From contig JAOTOL010001625.1 in the NCBI GenBank assembly GCA_034440575.1, forward strand, positions 1,632,501-1,696,500: DNA of 64,000 nucleotides. The letters are read 5' to 3'. The notes below the pieces were generated by a model. It was not told the origin of the DNA, ran no database searches, and saw only the letters and a list, made by a program, of their open reading frames with translations. Each line of letters begins with the position of its first letter. Positions within the stretch are counted from its first letter, which is position 1. Source of the stretch: Imbricaverruca yamaguchii. Taxonomy: Eukaryota; Arthropoda; Thecostraca; Neoverrucidae. Position numbers and translations under genes: made by a program. Below are positions 24,301 through 34,560 of the stretch, piece by piece.

Positions 24301-27300
24301 ACCGCCACAGACCACCAGCAGACCACCAATAGGCCACCAACAGACCACCAACAGGAGCGAGCCCAGACTAACCGACCGTCACACACTGCTCGTCCGTCAG
24401 CTGCGACACCAGCCACGCATTATTGAGCGTCACCCAAGCTATATTAACTACGTAGCATTTGGCGCATGGCGAGTCATGAAAGGGTCACCTCAAACTTGCC
24501 ATCAGCATGAAAAGGCAGATGTCCTTCAACTTCATGAAAACTAAAATGTCAGCAACGGCGTGAACACTCCAATTTCCTCCAACTTCGGAAGACTCGATGA
24601 GTGCGGGCGAAGCTGGAGAAACGTCACTCCACGGACGTGAGCGGCATTCTACATTTGTCTGCGATAGTGCGCCGACCTGAAGGCATTCATGCTGCCGCTA
24701 GTTTGGCTGACAAATGTCGCACTGGAGTGTGGGCGGCTTGCGGACGAGAAGGCGGTGCTGATGAGGCGGATGACGTCACTGGTATCGCAGCCTGCAGGGC
24801 GGAACTTGGCCATACTTTGTCAAAATTCGGTGGCATTCGAAGGAGCTTGATTGGCGCCTAATATCGATTCCGGCGTGTTCAGTAACTGGAATTTGTATCA
24901 GCTGACACCCAATGCACACAATGCGTACAATGGCGGGCATCGAGAGGCATGCTACTCAAGGCCAGTGAAGCTGTCATAAGCTAATATAGAATTAACTAGA
25001 GAAAGCGCCTGCTGTCCCGGCCAAGACGGCAACAGCTCGTTATGATCGTCCCCCGGGTACGCCACGGACCAAAGCTGCACAGAAAGCCGCATCCACACCG
25101 CCACCCTCGCCTCAGCGGCTTTTCAGTGCCGGACAGCTTTTCACTGTTGGGCGGCTTTTCACTGTCGGGCGGCTTTTCAGTACCAGCGACTTTTCACTGT
25201 CGGGCGGCTTTTCAGTGCCGGGCGGCTTTTCATTGAACCACTGGTCGGGCACAGTATACCAGAGTATATTTGACGAGCGATGCATTCGTCCAGGGCCCAG
25301 CGATATCGCGCCAAAACGTGCCGGAGCGTAATGCCGACATTTTGCCTGCCAGTATGTGACACCTAAGCGGGTCATCTCGACCGACGCGCATTCCAGATGC
25401 GAGCGTGCCACCGCACACTTCGCACAAAGAAGCCACACCCACACAGCGGCTCCGAACAAGGCACGACTGGCGTGACGGACATGACAGGCATGACGTGACA
25501 TGTGACGGACATGACGTGACATGTGACGGACATGATGTGACATGTGACGGACATGATGTGACATATGACGGACATGATGTGACATGTGACGGACATGATG
25601 TGACATGTTACGGACATGATGTGACATGTGACGGACATGACGTGACATGTGACGGAAATGATGTGACATGTGACAGACATGACGTGACATGTGACGGACA
25701 TGGCGTAACATGTGACGGACATGACGTGACATATGACGGACATGATGTGACATGTGACAGACATGACGTGACATGTGACGGAAATGATGTGACATGTGAC
25801 AGACATGACGTGACATGTGACGGACATGGCGTAACATGTGACGGACATGACGTGACATATGACGGACATGATGTGACATGTGACGGACATGAAGTGACAT
25901 GTGACGGACATGATGTGACATGTGACGGACGTGACGTGACATGTGACAGACATGCTGTAGCATGTAACGGACATGATGTGACAAGTGACGGACGTGACGT
26001 GACATGTACCGGACGTGACGTGACATGTGAGGGACGTGACGTGGCATGTGAGGGACGTAGCGTGACAGCCTTCACTGTCAGACCGAGTGTGGTCGGCGGC
26101 GTGGCTTGTTTGCCTTGTGACGAGTGAGAGAGCATCGTTGCGTGCACACCCTCGCCGCCCTGGTGAGGACGGTGCTTAAGATCGGGGCGGTTAGGCGATC
26201 GAATGTCGTCCGATTCCCGCGGTCCATGTGAGGCCGTCAACCGCCAATATCCGAGCCACTCGCAACCAATATCTAATCTGCCAACGGCCAACATACAAAC
26301 TGCCGACAATCAACGTGTTAGCCGCCAACAATCAAGATCCAAACTGCTTACAGCCAATATCCCACCCGACAACACTATATGGTCTATGCAGTCGACGAGC
26401 CCCCAATCTACTATGCCAGCCGACAGCAACCGATATCACAGCCGATAAAATCAGATATCCCAGCCGCCAACAATCAATGTCTGAGCTGTCAGCAGCCAAT
26501 ATCCGAACCGACAACAATCAGTATCCCAGCCGATGACCAATATCCCAGCCGACAACAACCAATATTCCGCCCGCCAACAACCAATATCCCGGCCGCCAGC
26601 AGCCAACACCCCAGCGGCCTGCAGCCAACACCCCAACACGTAACTGTCACGTCAGCTGTCGGCGCCACCATCCAGCGCGGCACTGGGCGGAATATCGCGC
26701 CAACTTGCCGGCAGGTTTTGATCACACCACCCCACCGGGGGAGCATCGCAGCATCACATCACCACTTGCACCGTGCCACGTCAATAAGGCGGCGTGCGCG
26801 CCGTGCCTGCAACGGCGGCCTGCTGATGCGACAGCCACCGATCCCCGGGGATGTCCTGCCGGCAGGAGCCCGCAGCTGCCGACGAGTTAACGTCAACTTA
26901 GCACGCGTGCCGGCCGATGATGGAGCGTTCCCGGCAAGCCCCGCCGTAATAACCACCATGCGTCACCGCGCCACGGCGACTTTAGCGCTTGTGAACTCTC
27001 AGAATAATGGACAACACCGTTGTCGCAGACATGTTTGACGATGTTCTAGGGGTACAAAATGAAACAACATGCCCTGTTAGAACCGTCATATGTACCGTAT
27101 CCTTCCAATGTCTGACATAATGGAAGACAACTGATACAACGTGATTCAGAGGTTTGGTGTAACTTGATGACAATACGACTTCAAAGTATAGCTGAAAACA
27201 TCTGATAAGCATGCGCAATAATGTGATTTGCACGCAGTGGTCCACAGGAAACCTTAACACGATACGAACTCAACCCAGTCTGTCCGCCACGCCACCCACT

Positions 27301-28147
27301 TGTGACATGACCTGACCTGACCTGTCCGATACTGGGCAGATCCCTGGGGACCCTTGTCGGCAACGAATCCTGTCCCGCAATACATGCCCCGACCTGACCC
27401 GTCCGATACTGGGAAGATACCCGATAATTTGTGTCAGCGTCAGATCCTCCGTGCTGGGCAGATTTCAGAGTGGCCGTATCAGTAACGAATCCTGTGCTAC
27501 ATGACATGACCTGACCTGACCCGTCCGATGCCGGACAGATCCCCGAGGGGCCGTGCCAGCAGCGAATTTTGCGCTGCATGAAATGACCTGACCTGACCCG
27601 TCCAATGACGGACAGATCCCGGAGGGGTCGCGTCATCAACGAATCCTGTGCTGCATGACATGACATGACCGGTCTGATGCCGGGCAGATCCCGAAGGGGC
27701 CGCGTCATCAACGAATCCTGCGCTGCATGACCTGACCTGATCTGGCCCGTCCGATGCCGGACAGATCCCCGAGGGCCCGGGCCAGCAGCGAATCCTGTGC
27801 TGCATGACATGACATGACCTGACCCGTCCGACGCCCGACAGATCCCGGAGGGGCCGTGCCAGCAGCGCATCCTGTGCGAGATCGCCGCCAGCCCGGAGGA
27901 GTACTTCCCGGCGTCAGAGATCCTGCTGAAGGAGCTGGATCTGGGCGCCGGCGCGGTCCTGCTGTCGCCCGACTCCCGTCTCAGTCGCATGCTCACCGCC
28001 TCCAAGGTGGGCTTCAACGGTGGCGCGCGCGAGTGCCGGCGCAGCTACCCGGCCTGCCCGCTGGGCGCCGACGACGCCCTGAGCAGCTTCGGCCTCAAGG
28101 TGTGGCAGTACCTGGCGTCCAAGCTGAACATCACCTTCAAGAACTAA
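10721..28147 (+). CDS. DM4/DM12-like secreted protein gene (3 coding exons)
   Basis: Exons 10721-10924, 17311-17403 and 27863-28147 join in phase 0 into a 193-residue protein. Residues 1-26 look like a signal peptide: a basic start, a hydrophobic [11 protein letters not shown] core and small residues at a likely cleavage point before RQKRF. The RQKRFVYF block followed by a hydrophobic stretch ([19 protein letters not shown]), and the C-terminal cysteine spacing (LCE, then REC, then YPACP), fit the arthropod DM4/DM12 family (Pfam DM4_12), whose members are typically secreted, about 200 residues long and of unknown function. All junctions are GT/AG: CAG|GTGAGC, GGCAG|GAC, CAG|GTAACT and CCAG|CAG. 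The gene converges on Rac. A small extra exon in the long introns cannot be excluded. Family assignment is from remembered patterns, not a search. Confidence 0.8.
10985..11530. repeat. about 26-bp repeat with GTGAGT in each unit
   Basis: Units GGACAGGCTGTGAGTTACTC then TGATGA begin about 60 bp after the exon 1 donor. Roughly 20 copies carry GTGAGTTA, close to a consensus 5' splice site. Confidence 0.85.
11825..11992. repeat. 22-bp minisatellite
   Basis: Units GTTCAGTGTTCAACCGCCAA then CC, seven to eight copies, within intron 1. Confidence 0.85.
12143..12432. repeat. 34-bp minisatellite
   Basis: Units containing ACCGGTGGTCGGCTGACCAC and GCGGCCACCCTGTG, eight to nine copies. Confidence 0.9.
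12595..12875. repeat. 11-bp GTGTGGGTCCA repeat
   Basis: About 20 units. It generates His/Trp/Thr-rich ORFs on the minus strand that I do not regard as genes. Confidence 0.88.
12930..13050. repeat. 19-20-bp GACACAGCGCTGTGGCTAT repeat
   Basis: Six units, each containing the palindrome ACAGCGCTGT. Confidence 0.88.
13055..14282. other. intron 1 unique sequence
   Basis: No repeat or coding exon recognised. The 13740-14240 part is AT-rich. Confidence 0.45.
14283..15008. repeat. (ACCAC)n pentanucleotide satellite, about 720 bp
   Basis: Nearly pure CCACA pentamers with interspersed ATCACACAAC and CATACTACACTGCA variants at regular intervals, suggesting higher-order duplication. Confidence 0.95.
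15009..16060. other. intron 1 unique sequence
   Basis: GC-rich, with no exon or repeat recognised. Confidence 0.4.
16061..16358. repeat. 30-32-bp minisatellite
   Basis: About nine units of the form TTTTGTACCGTGTGCACGGG then AGTAGACCCGCC, directly abutting with no unique spacers. GTGCAC is a palindromic core. Confidence 0.92.
16360..17310. other. intron 1 unique sequence, AT-rich
   Basis: Nothing recognised before exon 2. Confidence 0.4.
17311..17403 (+). CDS. DM4/DM12-like gene exon 2
   Basis: 93 nt, 31 codons, phase 0 at both ends. It is preceded by TTTTCGGCAG and followed by GTAACTG. It encodes an acidic linker ([15 protein letters not shown]) and then [12 protein letters not shown]. It links exons 1 and 3 without a phase conflict, which is the main support for its membership, together with the clean splice sites and the codon-like composition. 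Confidence 0.72.
18440..18745. repeat. irregular repeat of CATCCAGGTATCAACGGCA type
   Basis: Four to six diverged units of about 55-65 bp sharing CAGG(T/C)AT(C/G)AA and GATCGAG(A/G)TCA. Confidence 0.55.
19735..19985. repeat. GAGGCGTGGG 10-bp array
   Basis: About 25 units. Overlapping Gly/Arg and Pro/Ser ORFs are shadows of it. Confidence 0.92.
20485..20520. repeat. perfect 16-bp inverted repeat (hairpin)
   Basis: Arms GTGGACTACTGGGGCC at 20485-20500 and its exact complement at 20505-20520, loop CAAT. Partial copies of the left arm lie just upstream (20441-20485). Confidence 0.9.
20785..21218. repeat. GGCTCGGCTGTGGGG G-rich repeat
   Basis: Units of variable length with runs of seven to ten G. 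A block of about 180 bp (20850-21030 against 21010-21190) is itself largely duplicated. Confidence 0.8.
21281..21341. repeat. (TG)n microsatellite
   Basis: About 30 TG units. Confidence 0.97.
21780..22012. repeat. GGGAGGGGCAAGGGTAG purine-rich repeat
   Basis: Units of 17-25 bp, almost all purine on the plus strand. Confidence 0.85.
22013..23074. other. intron 2 unique sequence
   Basis: No exon recognised. An ORF at 22820-23053 ends in a Ser-rich tail but has no matching splice context or family. Confidence 0.35.
23075..23572. repeat. 30-bp minisatellite, about 16 copies
   Basis: Unit CAGGGCTGGGTGGTGCCGGT then GCGTGTCCCC. 30 is divisible by 3, so all frames stay open. Confidence 0.95.
23743..24360. 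repeat. 280-bp tandem duplication
   Basis: Two full units starting at 23743 and 24023 plus a partial third at 24303, each starting CGCCACAGACCACCA. Internally built from ACCACCAACAG-like subunits. Each full unit has two GAGGTGAGC- or GAGGTGAAC-like sequences resembling strong 5' splice sites. Confidence 0.88.
25115..25238. repeat. 18-bp GCGGCTTTTCACTGTCGG repeat
   Basis: About seven units with CAGTGCCGG or CACTGTCGG ends. Confidence 0.85.
25470..26070. repeat. 21-bp minisatellite, about 28 copies
   Basis: Unit GACGGACATGATGTGACATG then T. 21 is divisible by 3, so long ORFs appear on both strands (for example CDGHDVT repeats); these are compositional. Confidence 0.95.
26235..26640. repeat. 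about 24-bp AACCAATATCCCAGCCGACA repeat
   Basis: About 15 diverged units. Confidence 0.8.
27300..27862. repeat. about 75-bp repeats copied from the exon 3 acceptor
   Basis: Units contain CTGACC runs, CCGTCCGATGCCGGACAGAT, then AGCGAATCCTGTGC or a variant near 27361, 27440, 27481, 27560, 27635, 27706 and 27784. The final unit is the real junction CCAG|CAGCGCATCCTGTGC at 27861. So intron end plus about 15 exonic bases form the unit. Confidence 0.9.
27863..28147 (+). CDS. DM4/DM12-like gene exon 3 (Cys-rich C-terminal domain)
   Basis: 94 codons plus TAA. It carries the family's conserved C-terminal half: [14 protein letters not shown], then [20 protein letters not shown], then SYPACP. The acceptor is a NAGNAG site (CCAGCAG|CGC), so either 27863 or 27866 can be the first exonic base, with or without one Gln. 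The first 15-20 exonic bases together with the acceptor are repeated about seven times in the intron just upstream (27300-27862). Confidence 0.82.
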   Translation, partial: QRILCEIAASPEEYFPASEILLKELDLGAGAVLLSPDSRLSRMLTASKVGFNGGARECRRSYPACPLGADDALSSFGLKVWQYLASKLNITFKN

Positions 28148-28699
28148 CCGGCGAGCGACCAGACCGGGCCGGCCGGCCGGCAGACGCGGCCAGACTGGAG
28201 ACGCTCGGTGTGCGCCGAGGGAAGCTCGAGCGGCTGACGTGGGTGTGCCGTGCACCCCCCCTCCGGGCAGGTCGCTGGCCGTTCCTGCCGTCTGCGCGAT
28301 GGTCCGCACGGACGGCGGAGTCGGCGGCTGGTCGGGACCGTCGGGATCCGACCGCGGGTCCGCCGACCCCTGCGGCCCTCACAACTCGCCCACCAGCGCG
28401 CCGAGAAAGCCACACGACTGCACGGCCGGGCACAAGACCAAGCACGGCAGGACAACGCATGTACAAAGGCGGCACGTGATGGCCATCCGAATGAGCCTTG
28501 CCTTCGGCTATCATTTGTACGTGTGGGCAAGTGGCAGTGAGGGAGTTGTGTTCAGTTGTTATTTATACGCACGTGACATGCCAGTGAGCCGTGTACATGA
28601 TATATTTATTAAGTGTGTTGTTAAACGCGTTGTTTTGTTATTTTCTAGACGGGCGGAGTTCTATAACTGGCTGTGTGTGTGGGTTTGGGGGGGTGTTTG

Positions 28700-28776
28700 T
28701 TTGGGGGGGGGGGGGGGGGGGGGGGTGAAAAACAAAAAAAAAAAATTTTTTGTTATTTTTTTTTAAAAAAAAAAAA
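28700..28776. repeat. poly-G then poly-A/T tract
   Basis: A run of more than 20 G followed by A- and T-homopolymers. Either genuine simple sequence or sequencing error. Confidence 0.85.
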
Positions 28777-28787
28777 AGGGATATGGA

Positions 28788-29014
28788 ACTTACCTGTGCT
28801 CCTGTTCGGACAGTGACAGTGGCAGAGACAGTGACAATGGCCCTCTTTGGACAGATGCGGGGAAAAGAGTTTTAGTGTTTGTTTGCGCCATGTGCGTGGT
28901 GTTGGACTTCCTGAATTTCAGGGGAGGGGGGTGGACGTCCGTGTCGTACCGACCGGCGCGGCAATGTAAAATTGTGCATTGTGAACATCGCTCAACAGTG
29001 TGGTGTTATGCAAA

Positions 29015-29089
<75 letters not shown>

Positions 29090-29416
29090 CGTATGTGTGG
29101 TCAGGAGCGGGGGGTGTGAACGGCAATCCCTAACGACATCTCCTGGTATATTTTTGCTAAAGAAAGGACATGTGTAGTGACACTTACCTGTGCTCCTGTT
29201 CGGACAGTGACAGTGGCAGAGACAGTGACAATGGCCCTCTTTGGACAGATGCGGGGAACAAGAGTTTTAGTTCATTTGTTTGCGACATGCGCGTGGTGTT
29301 AGACTTCCAGAATTTCACTGGGGAGGGGGGGAAACCCCCCCCTCCCACCCCCCCACACGGCAATGTAAAATTGTGCATTGTGAACATCGCTCAACAGTGT
29401 GGTGTTATGCAAAATG
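28788..29416. repeat. 394-bp-spaced direct duplication with a (TG)n tract
   Basis: 28788-29018 and 29182-29416 are about 90% alike, both starting ACTTACCTGTGCTCCTGTTC and ending GTGGTGTTATGCAAAATG. The first copy is followed by about 36 TG units (29018-29089). No coding function recognised. Confidence 0.88.
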
Positions 29417-30480
29417 CGTGTGACATTTATGCGGGGAGCAGGTGGCACTTCCTTGACGGGTGTTCGTGTTGGAGCACTCAGCGCAGAGAAGCCGTCCCAC
29501 GCCCGGCGACACAGACGCAAACGTGGCGGGCGTGGGCGTTGCAAACGTGCAAACGTCTTTAACAGTGCAGACTGGAAGGCATTATATGTATGATGGCTTG
29601 ATACAGCCATCGTGAGGCATTCTATCGCGGCATAACCGAGTGCTCAGTGTGGAATAAACCCGGAAGGAGAGGATTGAGTTTCTTTGCGCTTGCGGCCAGT
29701 AGTGGAGAGCGGAAGAGGTTGCTGGGACAGGCGACAGGGGCGGACATACAAGGGGCACTGCGGACATGTGCCCCCCCCCATGGAAGGTGGCGCCCCCGGC
29801 CGGAGAGGGGCGCCGCTCCGGGAGGGCTCGAATGATGCTCCTCCCCATCCCTCCGCTTAACGTTTTATTCTCCAACCAGAGGCACCCATCGGAGAGGAAT
29901 AGACGCCGCATTGGAGGGGAAATGAGCCCTGCTGCGAGAAAAAGGCGTCTGTTCAGTGTTTTAGAGCACATCGACCTGTTCAGCAGATATTGGGCCGAAG
30001 GCGCCTCTCCCGGTACCTTCGTAGTGGTGCCGCACCCCCCCCACCCCACCATGACATATCCTGGATTTCCCCTGACCGGCGAGGGATGCCTGCAAGGGGA
30101 GCGCATTGGACAGCGTCATGTCAGTCCACATAGCACCATTGGACGGGGAAATTCACACAGCGCCATTTTCAAAACTGCAGCTGTTGGCGGGCCTACCACC
30201 GCCCAGGTGAACACTGGAGGGGCCAGACCGCCCCCAGGTTCTCTCAGCTCGTACCCACTCGGACTCAGCTCGCGACGGCAACCTTCTACAGCCGGTACCG
30301 TCACAAACGCCGAACTATCCGATGACGCAGCACACACCAGGTGGCCTCCGTGTCACCGCGCGGACGGGGAAACAAAATTATTACCGGGTAGCCCACCGGG
30401 CGTCGCGCAGAGCACAATGTCGGACCGGTGCTCCAGCAGAGGCAATTATGCTATGGAAATAACTGGGACCTTCATAAATG
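29417..30480. other. no gene seen
   Basis: A plus-strand ORF at 29766-30494 is long but lacks any recognisable family, signal peptide or splice context. It may be a relic of a mobile element. Confidence 0.35.
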
Positions 30481-30559
30481 TGCATCGATATTAGTTACTT
30501 ATTGGGGTTTAGGGGCGCATCGACTGCAGAGGTCATGCAGCGCCCATGCATCGACATTA
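30481..30559. mobile_element. 53-bp SINE-tail mini-element with TSD
   Basis: Element 30494-30546, ending GCAGCGCCCA, is flanked by TGCATCGATATTA (30481-30493) and TGCATCGACATTA (30547-30559), a 13-bp direct repeat with one mismatch. On the minus strand it resembles the 3' tail of SINE A (GCTGCATGAC, GTCGATG, TAAACCCCAATAA). Confidence 0.75.
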
Positions 30560-30565
30560 TACGGA

Positions 30566-30732
30566 GACGAGTGGCCTAGGGGTAAGTTGCTCGTTTCACA
30601 ATCGAAAGGTTGTGGGTTCGAGTCTCACCTGTCGCTACTCATCGGCCGCGACCAATCGGCGTGAGAGATCGGCGACGCTGCATGACTCAACGGTCGATGT
30701 GTCGTAAAACCAACAACCAACCAACCAACCAT
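30566..30732 (+). mobile_element. SINE A copy (tRNA-headed)
   Basis: It starts with a tRNA-like head: A box GTGGCCTAGGGGT, B box GGTTCGAGTCT. The body has CGCGACCAATCGGCGTGAGA and the tail GTCGATGTGTCGTAAAACCA followed by (ACCA)n. It is most complete here. Confidence 0.9.
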
Positions 30733-31210
30733 CGATATGATACAATAATATTTCCTCGGTACACAGAAAGTACAATGAGAAAAGTTACTTTACACTTGGT
30801 ACATAATCGGGTACAACCCTTACTTGAAGTATATTGAATTGCTTTATAGGTTCCAGGAAGCTACACAATGTATATTGAAGGAATTATAGTTCCAAGCAAT
30901 GTTTCAGTTGAACCAAAAGTTTACTTTTTAAGTAGTGTACAATGTAGCGATCTATTGACATTGATCGTGCATTACTCCTGGTCTTGGGCCACTACAGACC
31001 ATAAAGCAACTTGTGGGGCGGATCGCGAAAGAGGTATGTTAATATGCATCTCTTTGTGTTTGGAATGGCTCTGAAATTGTGTTGATTTATTCAGCTGAAC
31101 TGGAAATATTGCATAATACTACGTCTTCAGTATAGCCAGACACCGAGGTCACGTAATCTGTGAAACAACACGTGCTCTAAGAAAACAGCATATGCGTTAT
31201 GCAGACAGAG

Positions 31211-31392
31211 GGGTTTGTTTGTTTACTGGTTGGTTCACGACACGCTTTATGCACATTCACGGCTAATGGCGCCGCCCACACTGCTTCGCCGGTGGGCCGC
31301 GGGATTGGGAAATGTCCTGAGTGGCGCTAGAGTCGAACCCGGGACCTTTGGTACCCATAGCCCGACACCTTAACCACTCGGCCATCCCGCCC
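31211..31392 (-). mobile_element. SINE B copy (tRNA-Leu/Ser-like head)
   Basis: On the minus strand it begins GGCGGGATGGCCGAGTGGTT AAGG, with B box GGGTTCGACTC, then body ATTTCCCAATCCCGCGGCCC and tail CGTGAACCAACCAGTAAACA. The same body follows the head at 32641-32821, so it is a SINE rather than a tRNA gene. Confidence 0.88.
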
Positions 31393-32640
31393 CCAGACAG
31401 AAGGGTTTAGGCGCTTTCTATCAATCATATCTCGATCTCATTACATCATATCGCAAGAGGAAGACCTCTTTCCGTGAAGCTCATATTCCTCTGCATACTG
31501 CGAGATTGAGAGACACCGCTGTATGACCTTAAAACCAAAGGAAGTAATTCAAAATGCAGCGGGTGGCGAGGGGGGCGGTACTAGCCCGTCGGCCCACTTT
31601 AGGAATTGGCGCAGGGGCGGAGTCAGGAATTGTCATACGGGGGGGCCCCCCCCAGTGACACATAACACAAACCATTCACAATGACGGAACATTAAACCAG
31701 TCGGTCATACCTAGAATGCATAATTTTAAATCAGCCGCCACGAAGAAAAAGTCCTATTGTGGCTCAGTATGCACCTCAGACATCCAAGTAATATATTCTG
31801 CCTCACATCGGCCTTCATGATCGGCATGTAACACCCATATTACATTCACACATATACGCATACACTGTCAGCAATACTACGGCCCTCGCATAACACTACT
31901 GCCCGGGTTCTGCCGCCTACATAAGATTTCTTTTTCTTCGCCCTCACTGCTGGAGGACGATCACATATTTCCCATTCAACTACTTTTCGTTTTCATCCGC
32001 AAAACAAACCAGTTTCAATGTAAATAGAACGCGAATACAGCATAACATTCCTCGTTCGTTTTCATTCACGGCACGAAATGGCCGAATTGGCCTATCCAAT
32101 AAAACAAACGATGGAGCCGCCAACGCTTCCGACGATAGTGTGGAAACCATGATTGTCAATTTGCACACCTATGTCGGGACCGTGCTCCCCAGTCTCCAAT
32201 ATTGGCTTGGCCTCCAATAATTTAAATGCTTAACATGGAGCTTAATGTACCAAACTACCAGTGGCAAAGAGCTTCTTTCGGCGAGCGGTAAGTTTTAGGT
32301 TGCTTATTTGTAAGAACAGATTAAAAACATTATCTCCTGCAGTGGATACGCCATTCATTTAAATTCCGAGCCCATATGCACATGGATACAGCACTTTGCA
32401 AAAGTAGTTGGGTGGAACCGTATGAAGCTTTTACACGTAAGAACTGTTAGTGATTACCTTGGCCTGGAGGGAGGGGGTATCGTCCTGTTTTCCAGGGAAT
32501 GAGCGTAGGAGTACATTTATCATACTAGCTCTATGGGCTGGGTGCTGTTATTCTTTCTTTTGCCAACAATTCCCCACTCCCTTGAGATTAAAAAATTGAT
32601 GCACACTGTTCCCGACTGTTGTTCGAAGAGCGAACTTGGG

Positions 32641-32821
32641 GCGGGGATGGCCGAGTGGTTAAGGTGTCGGGCTATGGGTATCAAAGGTTCCGGGTTCGAC
32701 TCTAGCGCCACTCAGGACATTTCCCAATCCCGCGGCCCACCGGCGAAACAGTGTGGGCGGCGCCATTAGCCGTGAATGTGCATAAAGTGTGTCGTGAACC
32801 AACCAATAAACAAACAAACGA
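32641..32821 (+). mobile_element. SINE B copy (tRNA-Leu/Ser-like head)
   Basis: A near-identical second copy of the 31211-31392 element, in plus orientation, ending GAACCAACCAATAAACAAAC. Confidence 0.9.
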
Positions 32822-34397
32822 AGAGGGACCTCCTGCAGCGAAGGCCTTCTGTAGAATGAGAAGACACGTACGCAGCCTAACGGTAAGCTCCAAACATACG
32901 ATGATGGGGATGCTCTAATCATCAAACCTCGCACCCGGGCTAGGCTGTCTTCTGGCTATACACTGCAAAAAAAAATCCTGAAAGGTTCAACGCACAAGGG
33001 CGTAGAGAGCTTGGGACAGATGTGTCAGGCATGGGCTATGTTGTATATTTTTATGGGAAAAGAGCCGCCTCAATGCCGGTTCCACCGATAATTCAAACTG
33101 TTGACACTGGACTTGCTCTAATCATCATAAAACACGAGCAGGCATGGCAAATTTTCATTTTGGGGAAACGTTCGCTGGTGATCATGGCCATGTCTAGATA
33201 TGTTTATGCCGCCTCGCCCTCTCAATAGACCGGAGGGCCCCAAGGTCCACCCATTTATTGACGCTTTGGGTCGTTGTGACTGTATTTACGTCTGCCATCA
33301 ATTATCGTCTGTAGTACTATGTAAGGGTATCATAAGCCGTTACTACAGTAACGTGTGATACTCTAGACTCTGCTTTGCCATAAAATAACAGAAATAGCAA
33401 AAGCATCTGAAATAATCGTAGTAAATAGCAGGAGGCAAAGGTTTACTTCGAGTTCCATGTAAAACCGCCCAATTCGGCACGCTCCGATCCAATTCAATTC
33501 CACAAATTGGATCAGGATGTCGTAATTGACATTCACGGGAGCCAACCAGGCAGCTGCAGAGCACCTTCGGTGCTGGCCGTCGGCACTAGATGCATGGGCT
33601 ATGCATCGCTCATGGCCATGAAACTCGGACGGGGGATATATTTTCGTGAGTAAAATATCATAGTATATTTAATGCCAGATCGATCGCGTACGCGAGTAAG
33701 GCGACGACGATGAGTCACATGGAGGTTCACGTGCGAAGCGTGGCAGAGAATGCCGTCAGAATCAATCAGGACCGAGCCACTCTCAGAAATGTCACCTCGC
33801 GAAGACATTAACGAACGCTGAGATTGACGTCCGTATCCATCGGCGAGTTGGATGAAAAAGAGTGAAATACGAGCCGACAGTGGTGCGTTAAATCTGGAGC
33901 ACAGACGTCCCATCGCCACCAAGCTGGGAGCATGGAAGTGAGGTATGTCGTGACGACCGTGGTGCGTTACATCTGGAGCATCTGCACATTCAAGCGTTAC
34001 ACCTGGCGCCCTTCGCCACATGGAACGTAACTACGGGTTGCCTGCACAAACACAGAATGTCGGTCATAATGTGTTTAGACTTAGCCTCACAGCAGCAGCA
34101 TCGAGTAAGGTTGTCTTTAAAGGGAAGATACCACAGGCCTGGACAAAAAGACACTCATCACCGCAACTAATACCACATCAATAATTATAAATATATCATC
34201 CAGATAATCCTTACTGATCCAGCTTTATTCACTCGATCACCGGTAGTATACGCGCGGAATGAGTGCCCCACCAATAATCTCCGAACCCCATCCACGCCCG
34301 CGCAAAGGGGCCTGCACAGCACACTCATGGAGCACGAATCTCATCTCAGTCATCACCAACTAGAACTTAAATACAAGATTCTCCAGCCTAAAAATAG
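32822..34397. other. no gene seen
   Basis: Unique AT-rich to mixed sequence with short unrelated ORFs. Nothing recognised. Confidence 0.4.
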
Positions 34398-34560
34398 AGG
34401 ACGAGTAGTCTAGGGATAAGTTGCTCGTCTCATGATCCAAAGGTTCTGGGTTCGAGTCTCACCTGTCGCTACTCTTCGCCCGCGACCAATCTAGCGTGAG
34501 AGATTGACGACGACACAACTCAACGGTCCATGTGTCGCGAACCCAATAGTAAAAAAATAA
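34398..34560 (+). mobile_element. SINE A copy
   Basis: Head GGACGAGTAGTCTAGGGATA AG, B box GGTTCGAGTCT, the shared body with CGCGACCAATCTAGCGTGAG, and tail TGTGTCGCGAACCCAATAGT followed by A-rich sequence. Confidence 0.88.

Noticed and set aside
25405..26127. 240-codon ORF of CDGHDVT repeats
   Set aside because: The 21-bp repeat period is divisible by 3, so both strands stay open. No start context, signal or flanking exon supports it.
29766..30494. 242-codon plus-strand ORF
   Set aside because: It runs through C/G homopolymers and ends in a mini-element. No family or codon signature recognised.
31211..32821. Two tRNA-Leu/Ser genes
   Set aside because: Both tRNA-like heads are followed by the same long non-tRNA body and tail, so they are SINE B copies. 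The head also lacks a convincing full cloverleaf by eye.
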